Part shown: positions 1-5,987 of the stretch, one piece after another
Numbering within the stretch: the first letter of the stretch is position 1
Layout: each line of letters starts with the position of its first letter
The notes under the pieces: model-generated
The model's input: the letters and a program-made list of their open reading frames with translations, nothing else
Database searches by the model: none
What the model was told of the DNA's origin: nothing
Program-made: the position numbers and the translations under genes
Assembly: GCA_945897655.1 (NCBI GenBank)
Contig: CAMDHB010000079.1
Span: forward strand, 1 to 11,357
Source of the DNA: Pseudorhodobacter antarcticus
GTDB lineage: Bacteria; Pseudomonadota; Alphaproteobacteria; Rhodobacterales; Rhodobacteraceae
Direction: 5' to 3'
Length of the DNA stretch: 11,357 nucleotides

Positions 1-11
1 TTCGCATCCTG

Positions 12-1061
12 TCAGCGGTCACCGCGTTTGCCCCAACGGCTTTCCACCAGCCGAAAGGCCAGCGGTGCCACCATCAACACAAACAGGATGCGGATGACGT
101 GGTGCAGCGCCACAAAGGCGACATCGGCATGGATGGCAATCGCGATCAGGCCCATTTCGGTCAACCCCCCCGGCGCAAGGGCCAGGATCGCCTGATCGAC
201 GCCAACCCCCGTGGTTGCCCGCATCACCAGCCCGGCCACAAATGCCAGGACCAGTGTCAGCAACGTGGCCGCAATGCTCAGCACCCCCGCCCGCCACAGT
301 GCCGCCGGCGCGATGCCGTAAAAGCGGCATCCCAGCACCGTGCCCAGAATCACCTGTGCGGCGTTGACCAGCAGCGGTGGCGGCGTGCTGGCGGTCACCC
401 CGGTCAGATGCAGCGCGGCTGACAGGATCATCGGCCCCAGCAGCGTGGGTGCGGTCAGGCGCAGCTTGATGCCGATCCAACTGCCAAAGACTGCGCAACC
501 CATCAGCAGCGCCGCGTCGCCCCACGACAGTGGCACCCCATGCGCGACGAAGGTGCGGCCCACAACCTGACCCTGCACGATACTGAACCAAAAGGCGATC
601 AGCGCTATGGTGACCACAATCCGCAAACTATGGGCCAGAATGATGGGGGCCGCCTGACCGCCCTTCGCCTCGCCAATCTCGATCATCTCGCTCAATCCGC
701 CGGGCATTCCGGCGAAATAGGCGGTCGTCCAATCCAGCTTGCCCGCAAACCGCAGGAAGGGCACCACAATCAGCGCCACGGCGACGACATAGACCATCAG
801 AATGGTCACCGTGCCAATCCAGGCCCCGGCCTGCGTCAAAACCTCGGGCGTGAAGCGAGAGCCGAGGAGAACGCCAATCACCGCAACCACGGCGGGGCGC
901 ATGCCCGAAGGGGCCAGCACGGGCGCGCGGGCGACGGCGGCGATCATGGTGGCAAACAGCGCCCCCAGCATCCAGGGCAGCGGGATATGGGCCAGATAAA
1001 ACAGGCCGCCGCCCACAGAACCCAAGGCCAGGGCAAAGGCGATGCGCTTCAGGTCAGGCAC
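12..1061 (-). CDS. AbrB-family integral membrane protein (PF05145/COG3180 type)
   Basis: A 349-residue, strongly hydrophobic protein with about ten predicted membrane segments, so an inner-membrane protein. It is an internal duplication. The first half has LPWMLGA (about 28-34), LLGSRF (65-70) and PGGLSEM (120-126). The second half repeats these as APTLLGP (204-210), LGCRF (243-247) and PGGLTEM (297-303), about 177 residues later. This pattern is typical of the AbrB duplication family, often annotated as a putative aidB regulator or 'ammonia monooxygenase'. The true function of the family is not settled, and transport is a reasonable guess. The start is GTG with only a weak upstream GGA. The gene lies 147 bp downstream of the UxaA-like subunit on the same strand, so it could be the last gene of that operon, perhaps moving its substrate; this is inference. 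Family assignment is firm, function is not. Confidence 0.88.
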   Translation of the reverse strand: MPDLKRIAFALALGSVGGGLFYLAHIPLPWMLGALFATMIAAVARAPVLAPSGMRPAVVAVIGVLLGSRFTPEVLTQAGAWIGTVTILMVYVVAVALIVVPFLRFAGKLDWTTAYFAGMPGGLSEMIEIGEAKGGQAAPIILAHSLRIVVTIALIAFWFSIVQGQVVGRTFVAHGVPLSWGDAALLMGCAVFGSWIGIKLRLTAPTLLGPMILSAALHLTGVTASTPPPLLVNAAQVILGTVLGCRFYGIAPAALWRAGVLSIAATLLTLVLAFVAGLVMRATTGVGVDQAILALAPGGLTEMGLIAIAIHADVAFVALHHVIRILFVLMVAPLAFRLVESRWGKRGDR

Positions 1062-1208
1062 GGGTCTGGTCCGGGATTGGGGCGACAGGTGCGTGGGGTA
1101 TGGGTCGATAAAGGGTCGTTGTCCAGCACCCCGACGCCCTTAAATGCCACCTTGCCCACCTTTGGCCGGATACAGACCGCAGGCCCACTTTGCCTGGCCG
1201 CCGTTTCG

Positions 1209-2393
1209 CTAAACCGGCAGACAGGCCGGGCCGATGGGCTCAAAGCTCTTGTAGGTCAGGATGAATTCCTGATGCCCCAGATCCTCGGATTTGCTGCGGG
1301 TGCCGCTTGCGAGCGCGATGACGAGGTCGAAAATCTCCTGCCCCACCTCCTCCAGCGTGGCCGCACCTTCCAGCACGCGGCCTGCGTTCACGTCCATATC
1401 CTCGGACAGGCGGGCGTACATATGGGGGTTGGCGGCGATCTTGATGACCGGGGCCAGCGCCGAACCCACAACCGACCCGCGCCCGGTGACAAACAGGGTG
1501 CAATGGGCACCTGAGGCCATCATTTCCACAATCTCGGCATTGTCGGAAATGTTGGGAAAGCCAAAGCGCACCTCGCCGTCCGGCACCACATCCATCAGGT
1601 ACAGCCCGCCTTTCGGGGGGATATCGCCCGGCTTGATCAGCCCCGAAATCGGCGATTGGCCGGATTTCATATAGGCGCCCAGCGACTTCTCCTCGATCGT
1701 GGTCAGCCCGCCATCGGCATTGCCGCTGGCAAAGCTGCCATAGCCCAGCGTGTCGTAATACCGTGCCGCCTTTTCAACGGCAGCGCGCAGTTCAGCGGCC
1801 AGCGCCGGGGTGGCCGCCCGCGCCTCCATGATCGCCTCGCAACCAATCAACTCGCCCGTCTCCTCGAAAATGCAGGCCGCCCCAGCGGCGACCAGCTTGT
1901 CAAAGGCGATGCCGGCGGCGGGGTTGCCGGTGATGCCGGATGTGCCATCCGACCCGCCGCAGACGGTGCCCACGATCAGGTCGGACACGGCCATCGGCAC
2001 GGTCGGCACCTGCGACAGCGCCGCCACCTGTTCGGCCACCCACTCCCGCCCCGCCGCGATGGTGGAGCGTGTGCCGCCAGAGTTCTGAATGACCAACACC
2101 TTGACCGGGCGGCCCGTGGCGCGGACCACCTCTGCCACCTGGTGCCGGTTAAAGCTTTCGCAGCCCAGACTGACCAGCAGCACGGCCCCCACATTGGGAT
2201 GGGTGCACAGCCGCTCCATCATCTTTTGCGCATAAGCATTGGGATAGCAGCCGGGAAAGCCGATGACATGGGCGTTTTCGCGGTCCACCGCCGCCACCTC
2301 ACGCGCGACATGGTGCGCGCATTCGACCAGATAGGCCGCCGCCACCACGTTGCGGATACCCTTGCGTCCGTCAGAGCGTAACCAGCCTCTCAT
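1209..2393 (-). CDS. UxaA-family dehydratase/lyase, large catalytic subunit (altronate/galactarate dehydratase or SuyB-like)
   Basis: A 394-residue cytosolic enzyme matching the C-terminal catalytic part of the altronate/galactarate dehydratase family (UxaA, GarD, and SuyB of (2R)-sulfolactate sulfo-lyase). Hallmarks are GRKGIRN near residue 9, conserved cysteines in PGCYPN (C49), LGCES (C78) and VCGGSDGTSG (C145), and the EETGE/GCE segment at 177-186. In this family, metal-dependent elimination removes water (or sulfite in SuyB) from a hydroxy acid. The N-terminal SAF domain present in fused UxaA is absent here and is supplied by the gene just upstream; its TGA overlaps this ATG as ATGA (2390-2393), which implies translational coupling. 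AAAGGTG precedes the ATG at good spacing. The substrate cannot be decided from sequence: a sugar-acid substrate fits the racemase-like neighbour better than sulfolactate. Confidence 0.9.
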   Translation of the reverse strand: MRGWLRSDGRKGIRNVVAAAYLVECAHHVAREVAAVDRENAHVIGFPGCYPNAYAQKMMERLCTHPNVGAVLLVSLGCESFNRHQVAEVVRATGRPVKVLVIQNSGGTRSTIAAGREWVAEQVAALSQVPTVPMAVSDLIVGTVCGGSDGTSGITGNPAAGIAFDKLVAAGAACIFEETGELIGCEAIMEARAATPALAAELRAAVEKAARYYDTLGYGSFASGNADGGLTTIEEKSLGAYMKSGQSPISGLIKPGDIPPKGGLYLMDVVPDGEVRFGFPNISDNAEIVEMMASGAHCTLFVTGRGSVVGSALAPVIKIAANPHMYARLSEDMDVNAGRVLEGAATLEEVGQEIFDLVIALASGTRSKSEDLGHQEFILTYKSFEPIGPACLPV

Positions 2394-2686
2394 GCGTCAC
2401 CTTTGTTCAGGGCGTAGGTGGGGGTGTAGTCGGATATCAGGTTGTGCAGATGCACATGGTCGCCGGGCGCTATGGCCCGGCTTGCCCGGCCGATGGGCGC
2501 GCCATACTTGATGACCTGCTGCCCCGCCGCCACGGCCACACGGGCAATCTTGTGACCAAGGCCAAGCGCCCCGGCAAAGGTGACGGTGTGGCCGTCCACC
2601 ATCACAGCCTCACCCACAGCGATCTGGTCGCGCAGCACATAAACGCTGTCACCGGGCGACAGCAGCATCAGGCGTGGATCAGTCAT
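2390..2686 (-). CDS. SAF-domain small subunit of UxaA-type dehydratase (UxaA N-domain/SuyA-like)
   Basis: A 98-residue protein equivalent to the N-terminal SAF domain of altronate dehydratase and to SuyA-type small subunits. Visible features are LSPGDSVYVL (9-18), a GHKIA segment (44-48, GLGHKIARV), IKYGAPIG (59-66) and a C-terminal HLHNL (79-83) typical of this subunit. It probably forms a complex with the following 394-residue subunit. The open frame extends further upstream, but that extension lies inside rraA in another frame. The ATG at 2686 is chosen because GGGGGA sits 9 bases upstream and because homologues of this size begin at this point. It follows rraA by 31 bp and overlaps the large subunit by four bases. 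I am confident of the domain and less so of the substrate. Confidence 0.85.
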   Translation of the reverse strand: MTDPRLMLLSPGDSVYVLRDQIAVGEAVMVDGHTVTFAGALGLGHKIARVAVAAGQQVIKYGAPIGRASRAIAPGDHVHLHNLISDYTPTYALNKGDA

Positions 2687-2717
2687 GCCAGATCGTCCCC
2701 CGTGCCGGTGATCCGCA

Positions 2718-3365
2718 TCAGAATTTGCCATGTTTGAGGTAGGCTTCCTGCGGGTCCATGCCGTCCAGAATGGCGCGGCGCACCAGGCTTTCGGTGGCCA
2801 TCGCCGCCACGGCCTTTTCGGCCACCTCGGCCACCACCTCGGACGGAATGCAGACCATCCCATCACGGTCGCCATGCAGCCAGTCGCCGGGGCGGACCAT
2901 GACATCGTCGATGTGGATCGGGATGCCCGTCGCCGTTGGCAACCAACTCCCCACCACATCACGCGGGGTATGAAACACCCCCCAGCAGGGGAACCCCAGT
3001 TGCAGGATAAAGTTGGTGTCGCGCAAACCGCCATCCGTCACGCAGCCCAGAACCCCCTTGCGGTGCAGGGTTTCCGCCGACAATTCGCCCATCTGTGCCA
3101 CCACATGGTTGTGCGGCTGGGCCGTCCAGATATGCCCCGCCGGGGCCTGGGACAAAAGCCCGGTCCAGGCCAGCAGGGTTTGGTGGGCATCCGCCGTCTC
3201 ATCAATCCGGCCTTCGATGGTGAAGGCGGGGCCAGTCAGCACGCCCAACGGGTTCAAGGGGCGCAACCGTTGGGGCAGGGTGAAATTCCGCCGCCCCATG
3301 CTGCGCAACACATCATGCACGACCGAGGTATAGCAGCTTTGCAGCAGGGTCAGCGTGTCAGCCAT
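2718..3365 (-). CDS. RraA-family protein (4-hydroxy-4-methyl-2-oxoglutarate aldolase / oxaloacetate decarboxylase-like)
   Basis: A 215-residue member of the RraA/HMG-aldolase family. The family signature is clear: GELSAETLHRKGVLGCVTDG runs through about 93-112, followed by GLRD with R115 and D116, the Arg/Asp pair that in characterised HMG aldolases binds substrate and metal. GDWLHGDRDG (160-169) follows, then VCIP. Family members catalyse metal-dependent retro-aldol cleavage of hydroxy-oxo acids to pyruvate or decarboxylate oxaloacetate. The name RraA also refers to RNase E inhibition, but the presence of the catalytic residues and an operon of acid-processing enzymes argues for a metabolic role. 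The ATG overlaps the stop of the preceding enolase-superfamily gene by eight bases, and AGGTGA lies six bases upstream. Its likely role is to split or decarboxylate the product of the dehydratase(s) around it; this is inference. Confidence 0.88.
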   Translation of the reverse strand: MADTLTLLQSCYTSVVHDVLRSMGRRNFTLPQRLRPLNPLGVLTGPAFTIEGRIDETADAHQTLLAWTGLLSQAPAGHIWTAQPHNHVVAQMGELSAETLHRKGVLGCVTDGGLRDTNFILQLGFPCWGVFHTPRDVVGSWLPTATGIPIHIDDVMVRPGDWLHGDRDGMVCIPSEVVAEVAEKAVAAMATESLVRRAILDGMDPQEAYLKHGKF

Positions 3366-4476
3366 GATAGGTCACCTGCGAATGACTGCCCGCGATGGTT
3401 TGTTCGGCAATGGCCTTGTGATCCCAGCCAATCCCCAACCCCGGCACCTCGGGCGGATGGGCCAGACCATCCCGAATATCCAGCCGGGTTTCGGTGATGG
3501 GGTCAAGCTGGGGGATGTATTCCAGCATCCAGCTATTGGGGATGGCGCAGACCAGTGACACATGCAACTCCATCAGGAAATGCGGACAGACGGCGATGTT
3601 CATCGCCTCGGCCATATGGGCGACCTTCAGCCAGGGCGTGATGCCGCCCACCCGCCCGACATCAACCTGCACGATGGAACAGGCCCCGGCGCGCAGGTAA
3701 TCGGCAAACTGGCCCGGCGAATACAGGCTTTCGCCCACCGCAATCGGCACGCGAGAGGCGGCAGACAGGCGGGCATGACCCGTCAGGTCATCGGCGGGCA
3801 TTGGCTCCTCAAACCACGTGATCCCCACATCGGCCAGCATGTGGGAGCGCAGCAGCGCCTCGTGGTAATGGAACGCCTGATTGGCATCGACCATCAGGCG
3901 GAAATCATCGCCCACCGCCGTCCGCACGGCGGACAGACGGGCGCGGTCCTGCGCCAGATTGGGCTTGCCGACCTTGACCTTTGACCCGGCAAAGCCCTGT
4001 TCGCGGACCTTGATGGCATCTTCGACCAAAGCGGCGGTTTCGATGTGTAGCCAGCCCCCTTCGGTCGAGTAGAGGGGAATGGCGGCCTTCGCCCCCCCCG
4101 CCATCCGCCACAGGGGAAGGCCAGCCTTCCGACACCGCAAATCCCACAGCGCCGTATCAATCGCCGCCAGCGCAATCGAGGTGATTGCCCCCACCGCCGT
4201 CGCATGGGTCACAAACAGCAAATCGCGCCAGATCCGCTCAATCTCCTCCGCCTCGCGCCCGATCAGGCGGGGCACCAGCGTTTCGCGGAGCAGGCTGATC
4301 ACCGCAGGCCCGCCCGTGCCGATGGTATAGCTGTAGCCCATGCCCACCGCGCCATCGGCATCGGTGATGGTGACAAAGGGCGTTTCCTGACTGACAAAGG
4401 ACTGGATCGCATCGGTGCGCTTTACCAGCGGCACCAGATCGACCATCCGGATTTCGACATGCATGATCCGCGCCAT
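3358..4476 (-). CDS. Mandelate racemase/muconate lactonizing enzyme family protein (enolase superfamily, MR subgroup)
   Basis: A 372-residue enolase-superfamily enzyme with a capping domain (about 1-125) and a TIM barrel. Every catalytic position known from Pseudomonas mandelate racemase appears at a constant offset of about +2 (racemase numbering recalled, not looked up): the KxK pair K166/K168 (KVKVG), metal ligands D197 (MVDANQ), E223 (WFEEP) and E249 (VGES), the dyad D272/H299 (VDVGR and CPHF), and E319 (MLEY). MR-subgroup enzymes with this set abstract the proton alpha to a carboxylate. They include racemases and acid-sugar dehydratases such as talarate/galactarate dehydratase, so the reaction here may be racemisation or dehydration. 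It is the first gene of the operon: AGGGGG precedes the ATG, and a 281-bp gap with repeats lies upstream. Specificity is unresolved. Confidence 0.9.
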   Translation of the reverse strand: MARIMHVEIRMVDLVPLVKRTDAIQSFVSQETPFVTITDADGAVGMGYSYTIGTGGPAVISLLRETLVPRLIGREAEEIERIWRDLLFVTHATAVGAITSIALAAIDTALWDLRCRKAGLPLWRMAGGAKAAIPLYSTEGGWLHIETAALVEDAIKVREQGFAGSKVKVGKPNLAQDRARLSAVRTAVGDDFRLMVDANQAFHYHEALLRSHMLADVGITWFEEPMPADDLTGHARLSAASRVPIAVGESLYSPGQFADYLRAGACSIVQVDVGRVGGITPWLKVAHMAEAMNIAVCPHFLMELHVSLVCAIPNSWMLEYIPQLDPITETRLDIRDGLAHPPEVPGLGIGWDHKAIAEQTIAGSHSQVTYHG

Positions 4477-4499
4477 TCAAAGCCCCCTGACTGAGTTTT

Positions 4500-4511
4500 A
4501 CGAAGCTTCGT
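4500..4511. promoter_or_regulatory. 12-bp perfect palindrome in the operon leader, candidate operator
   Basis: ACGAAGCTTCGT is a perfect palindrome ending 24 bp before the ATG of the racemase-like gene and just upstream of its ribosome-binding site. On one side it is flanked by TTTT and, one base further out on the other, by GAAAA, so the symmetry nearly continues. Its position in the leader fits a repressor site or a small RNA hairpin. No regulator gene is in the window to test this against. Confidence 0.35.
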
Positions 4512-4593
4512 CGAAAAGATGCGCCCGGTCCAGCGTCACGCGAAAGGGCAGCACATGTCGCGGGATCAAAATCTGGGGGAAAGACGGTTTAGT

Positions 4594-4623
4594 TTGTCAG
4601 CCGCACGCTGTTTTAGGTGTCAA
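4594..4623 (-). promoter_or_regulatory. Candidate sigma-70-type promoter of the racemase/RraA/UxaA operon
   Basis: On the minus strand a perfect TTGACA (plus 4618-4623) is followed after 18 bases by TGACAA (4594-4599), a poor -10 match. The -35 box is convincing and the -10 is weak. It lies about 120 bp upstream of the first start codon, which is a sensible distance for this operon. Confidence 0.3.
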
Positions 4624-4629
4624 ACACCT
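4615..4629. promoter_or_regulatory. Inverted repeat overlapping the candidate -35 box, possible operator
   Basis: On the plus strand AGGTGT and ACACCT form perfect 6-bp arms around a 3-bp centre (caa). Read on the minus strand the site is AGGTGTTTGACACCT and contains the whole TTGACA box, so a protein bound here would block or modulate the promoter. A chance repeat of this size is possible. Confidence 0.35.
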
Positions 4630-4737
4630 GTGCGATCAGAAGATCGCGGACCCTGACCAGCCCAAAACCCGCGCAATCATGGTTAACCGACTGTGAATGA
4701 AAAAAAGCAACCCATTGATTTCAATATATTTCGAAAA

Positions 4738-4755
4738 GTGTCCACATGTGGACAC
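4738..4755 (-). terminator. 18-bp perfect palindrome after galE, likely intrinsic terminator
   Basis: GTGTCCACATGTGGACAC is a perfect palindrome beginning two bases after the galE TAG. As minus-strand RNA it forms a 7-bp stem with a CAUG loop followed by UUUUCG, a short but plausible terminator. On the plus strand it is followed by CCCCTATTTTT, so weak activity in the other direction is possible. It would separate galE transcription from the catabolic operon downstream. An operator is the alternative reading. Confidence 0.5.
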
Positions 4756-4757
4756 CC

Positions 4758-5738
4758 CTATTTTTCAAACCGGGGCTTGCGGCTCCAGGTCAGGGCGTCG
4801 CCAATCATCTGGTTCAGGTTCGATCTTTTCGGCGTCCAACCCAATTCCTTGACCGCCCGGCTGGAGCCTGAAACCAGCATGGTCGCATCCCCGGGACGGC
4901 GCGCCCCTTCAATGATGGGAACCTCCCGGTTGGTGACGGCCCGCGACGCCTCGATCACCTCACGGACCGAGAAGCCTTCGCCCGAGCCCAGACAGAACAC
5001 CCGGTTCCCCTTGCCCTCCAACAGCCAGCGCAGACCCAGAACATGGGCGTCCACGAGGTCGCTGACATGAACATAATCCCGGATACAGGTGCCGTCCGGG
5101 GTGTTGTAATCCGACCCGAACACCGTCAGCGCCGGCCTTTTGCCATCAATCGCGTCCAGCATCAGCGGGATCAGATGAGTCTCCGGCACATGCTGCTCAC
5201 CCACCTCCCCCTCGGGGTCGGCACCGGCGACGTTGAAGTAGCGGAAGATGACGTGGTTCAGGCCGGAACTTTTGCCAAAGTCACGCAAGATCTCCTCGAT
5301 CGCCTTCTTTGACCCGCCATAGGCGTTGATGGGTGCCTGCGGGGTATCCTCGTCCAGCTTGACCCCATCTTGATCACCATAGGTCGCGCAGGTCGACGAG
5401 AAGACAAAGTTCTTGACCCCTGCCGCCAGCGCCGCCTCGATCAGGTTCAGCGAGCCGTTGACGTTGACCCGCCAGTACTTGCCCGGGTTGGTCATGGATT
5501 CGCCCACCAACGACAGGGCCGCGAAGTGCATGACGGCGACGGGCTGATACTGGGCAAAGGCGGCGTCGATGCTGGCGCGGTCCATCAGATCGCCTTGAAA
5601 CAGCGGGCCGAACTTGACCGCTTCGGCCCAGCCGGTGGACAGGTTGTCAAAGGCGACCGGGATGAACCCGGCCCGCGACAGGGCCTTGCAGGCATGGGAC
5701 CCAATGTAACCCGCGCCACCCGTAACCAGAACATGCAT
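4758..5738 (-). CDS. galE: UDP-glucose 4-epimerase
   Basis: A 326-residue extended short-chain dehydrogenase that interconverts UDP-glucose and UDP-galactose, supplying sugar nucleotides for polysaccharide or lipopolysaccharide and for galactose use. The NAD-binding GGAGYIGSH motif is at residues 7-15, SSTCATYG at 114-121, the catalytic YxxxK is Y140/K144 (YGGSK), and the GalE-typical GTCIRDYVHVSDLVDAH is at 216-232. Length is normal for GalE. The open frame begins ten codons further upstream, but the ATG at 5738 is preferred: it gives the usual GalE beginning MHVLVTGGAG, and AAGGGG lies nine bases before it. It diverges from the amidohydrolase gene and appears to be transcribed alone, with a palindromic terminator just after its stop. 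No galactose-catabolic partner is in the window. Confidence 0.95.
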   Translation of the reverse strand: MHVLVTGGAGYIGSHACKALSRAGFIPVAFDNLSTGWAEAVKFGPLFQGDLMDRASIDAAFAQYQPVAVMHFAALSLVGESMTNPGKYWRVNVNGSLNLIEAALAAGVKNFVFSSTCATYGDQDGVKLDEDTPQAPINAYGGSKKAIEEILRDFGKSSGLNHVIFRYFNVAGADPEGEVGEQHVPETHLIPLMLDAIDGKRPALTVFGSDYNTPDGTCIRDYVHVSDLVDAHVLGLRWLLEGKGNRVFCLGSGEGFSVREVIEASRAVTNREVPIIEGARRPGDATMLVSGSSRAVKELGWTPKRSNLNQMIGDALTWSRKPRFEK

Positions 5739-5750
5739 CGCAATACCCCT

Positions 5751-5767
5751 TACTGCCAATACTGCCA
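5751..5767. repeat. Short tandem direct repeat TACTGCCA upstream of galE
   Basis: TACTGCCA occurs twice, separated by a single A, 13 to 29 bp upstream of the galE start codon. It may be a half-site pair for a regulator or chance; nothing else identifies it. Confidence 0.3.
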
Positions 5768-5939
5768 TTTAAGTGCCCCAGCCGGTTTCCGTTGTCCAGC
5801 CTGCTGCAAACTTATGCCTGAGGAACTTGCCGATCGTCCGTGCTTCGCAGGGAGAGCAAGAAGTGGTGCAGGTTTGATCAGCGGAATTCGGTGGTTTCGG
5901 CCGAACTTCGGACAAGAGTTTCGTGTTTCAAAGGACACG

Positions 5940-5962
5940 TTTGGCAGGTTAGGGTTGCCAAA
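5940..5962. promoter_or_regulatory. Inverted repeat TTTGGCA-N9-TGCCAAA upstream of the amidohydrolase gene
   Basis: Two perfect 7-bp arms separated by nine bases end 25 bp before the amidohydrolase ATG and 11 bp before its AAGGAG. The site may act as an operator in the galE/amidohydrolase divergent region or as a leader hairpin. A separate 10-bp palindrome, TTCGGCCGAA, lies at 5896-5905. The rest of this 249-bp spacer shows no convincing promoter or gene. Confidence 0.35.
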
Positions 5963-5987
5963 GCCAAGGCCGCAAGGAGTGCCGCTG

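Noticed and set aside
1049..1243. 64-codon minus-strand open frame in the gap between the UxaA and AbrB genes
   Set aside because: No ribosome-binding site or recognisable motif, and it overlaps both neighbours; the 147-bp gap is best left without a gene.
540..1514. 324-codon plus-strand open frame across the AbrB and UxaA genes
   Set aside because: Low-complexity His/Gly/Arg-rich shadow of two well-supported minus-strand genes.
2687..3034. Upstream extension of the SAF-domain frame to 214 codons
   Set aside because: The extension overlaps rraA in another frame and is Trp/Arg-rich; the ATG at 2686 has a ribosome-binding site and gives the normal SAF subunit length.
2718..3365. RraA as RNase E activity regulator
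   Set aside because: The aldolase Arg/Asp motif is intact and all operon neighbours are acid-processing enzymes, so a metabolic role is more likely.
5370..5987. Open frame of about 206 codons extending the amidohydrolase upstream
   Set aside because: It is antisense to galE, not family-like, and a good AAGGAG ribosome-binding site marks the ATG at 5988.
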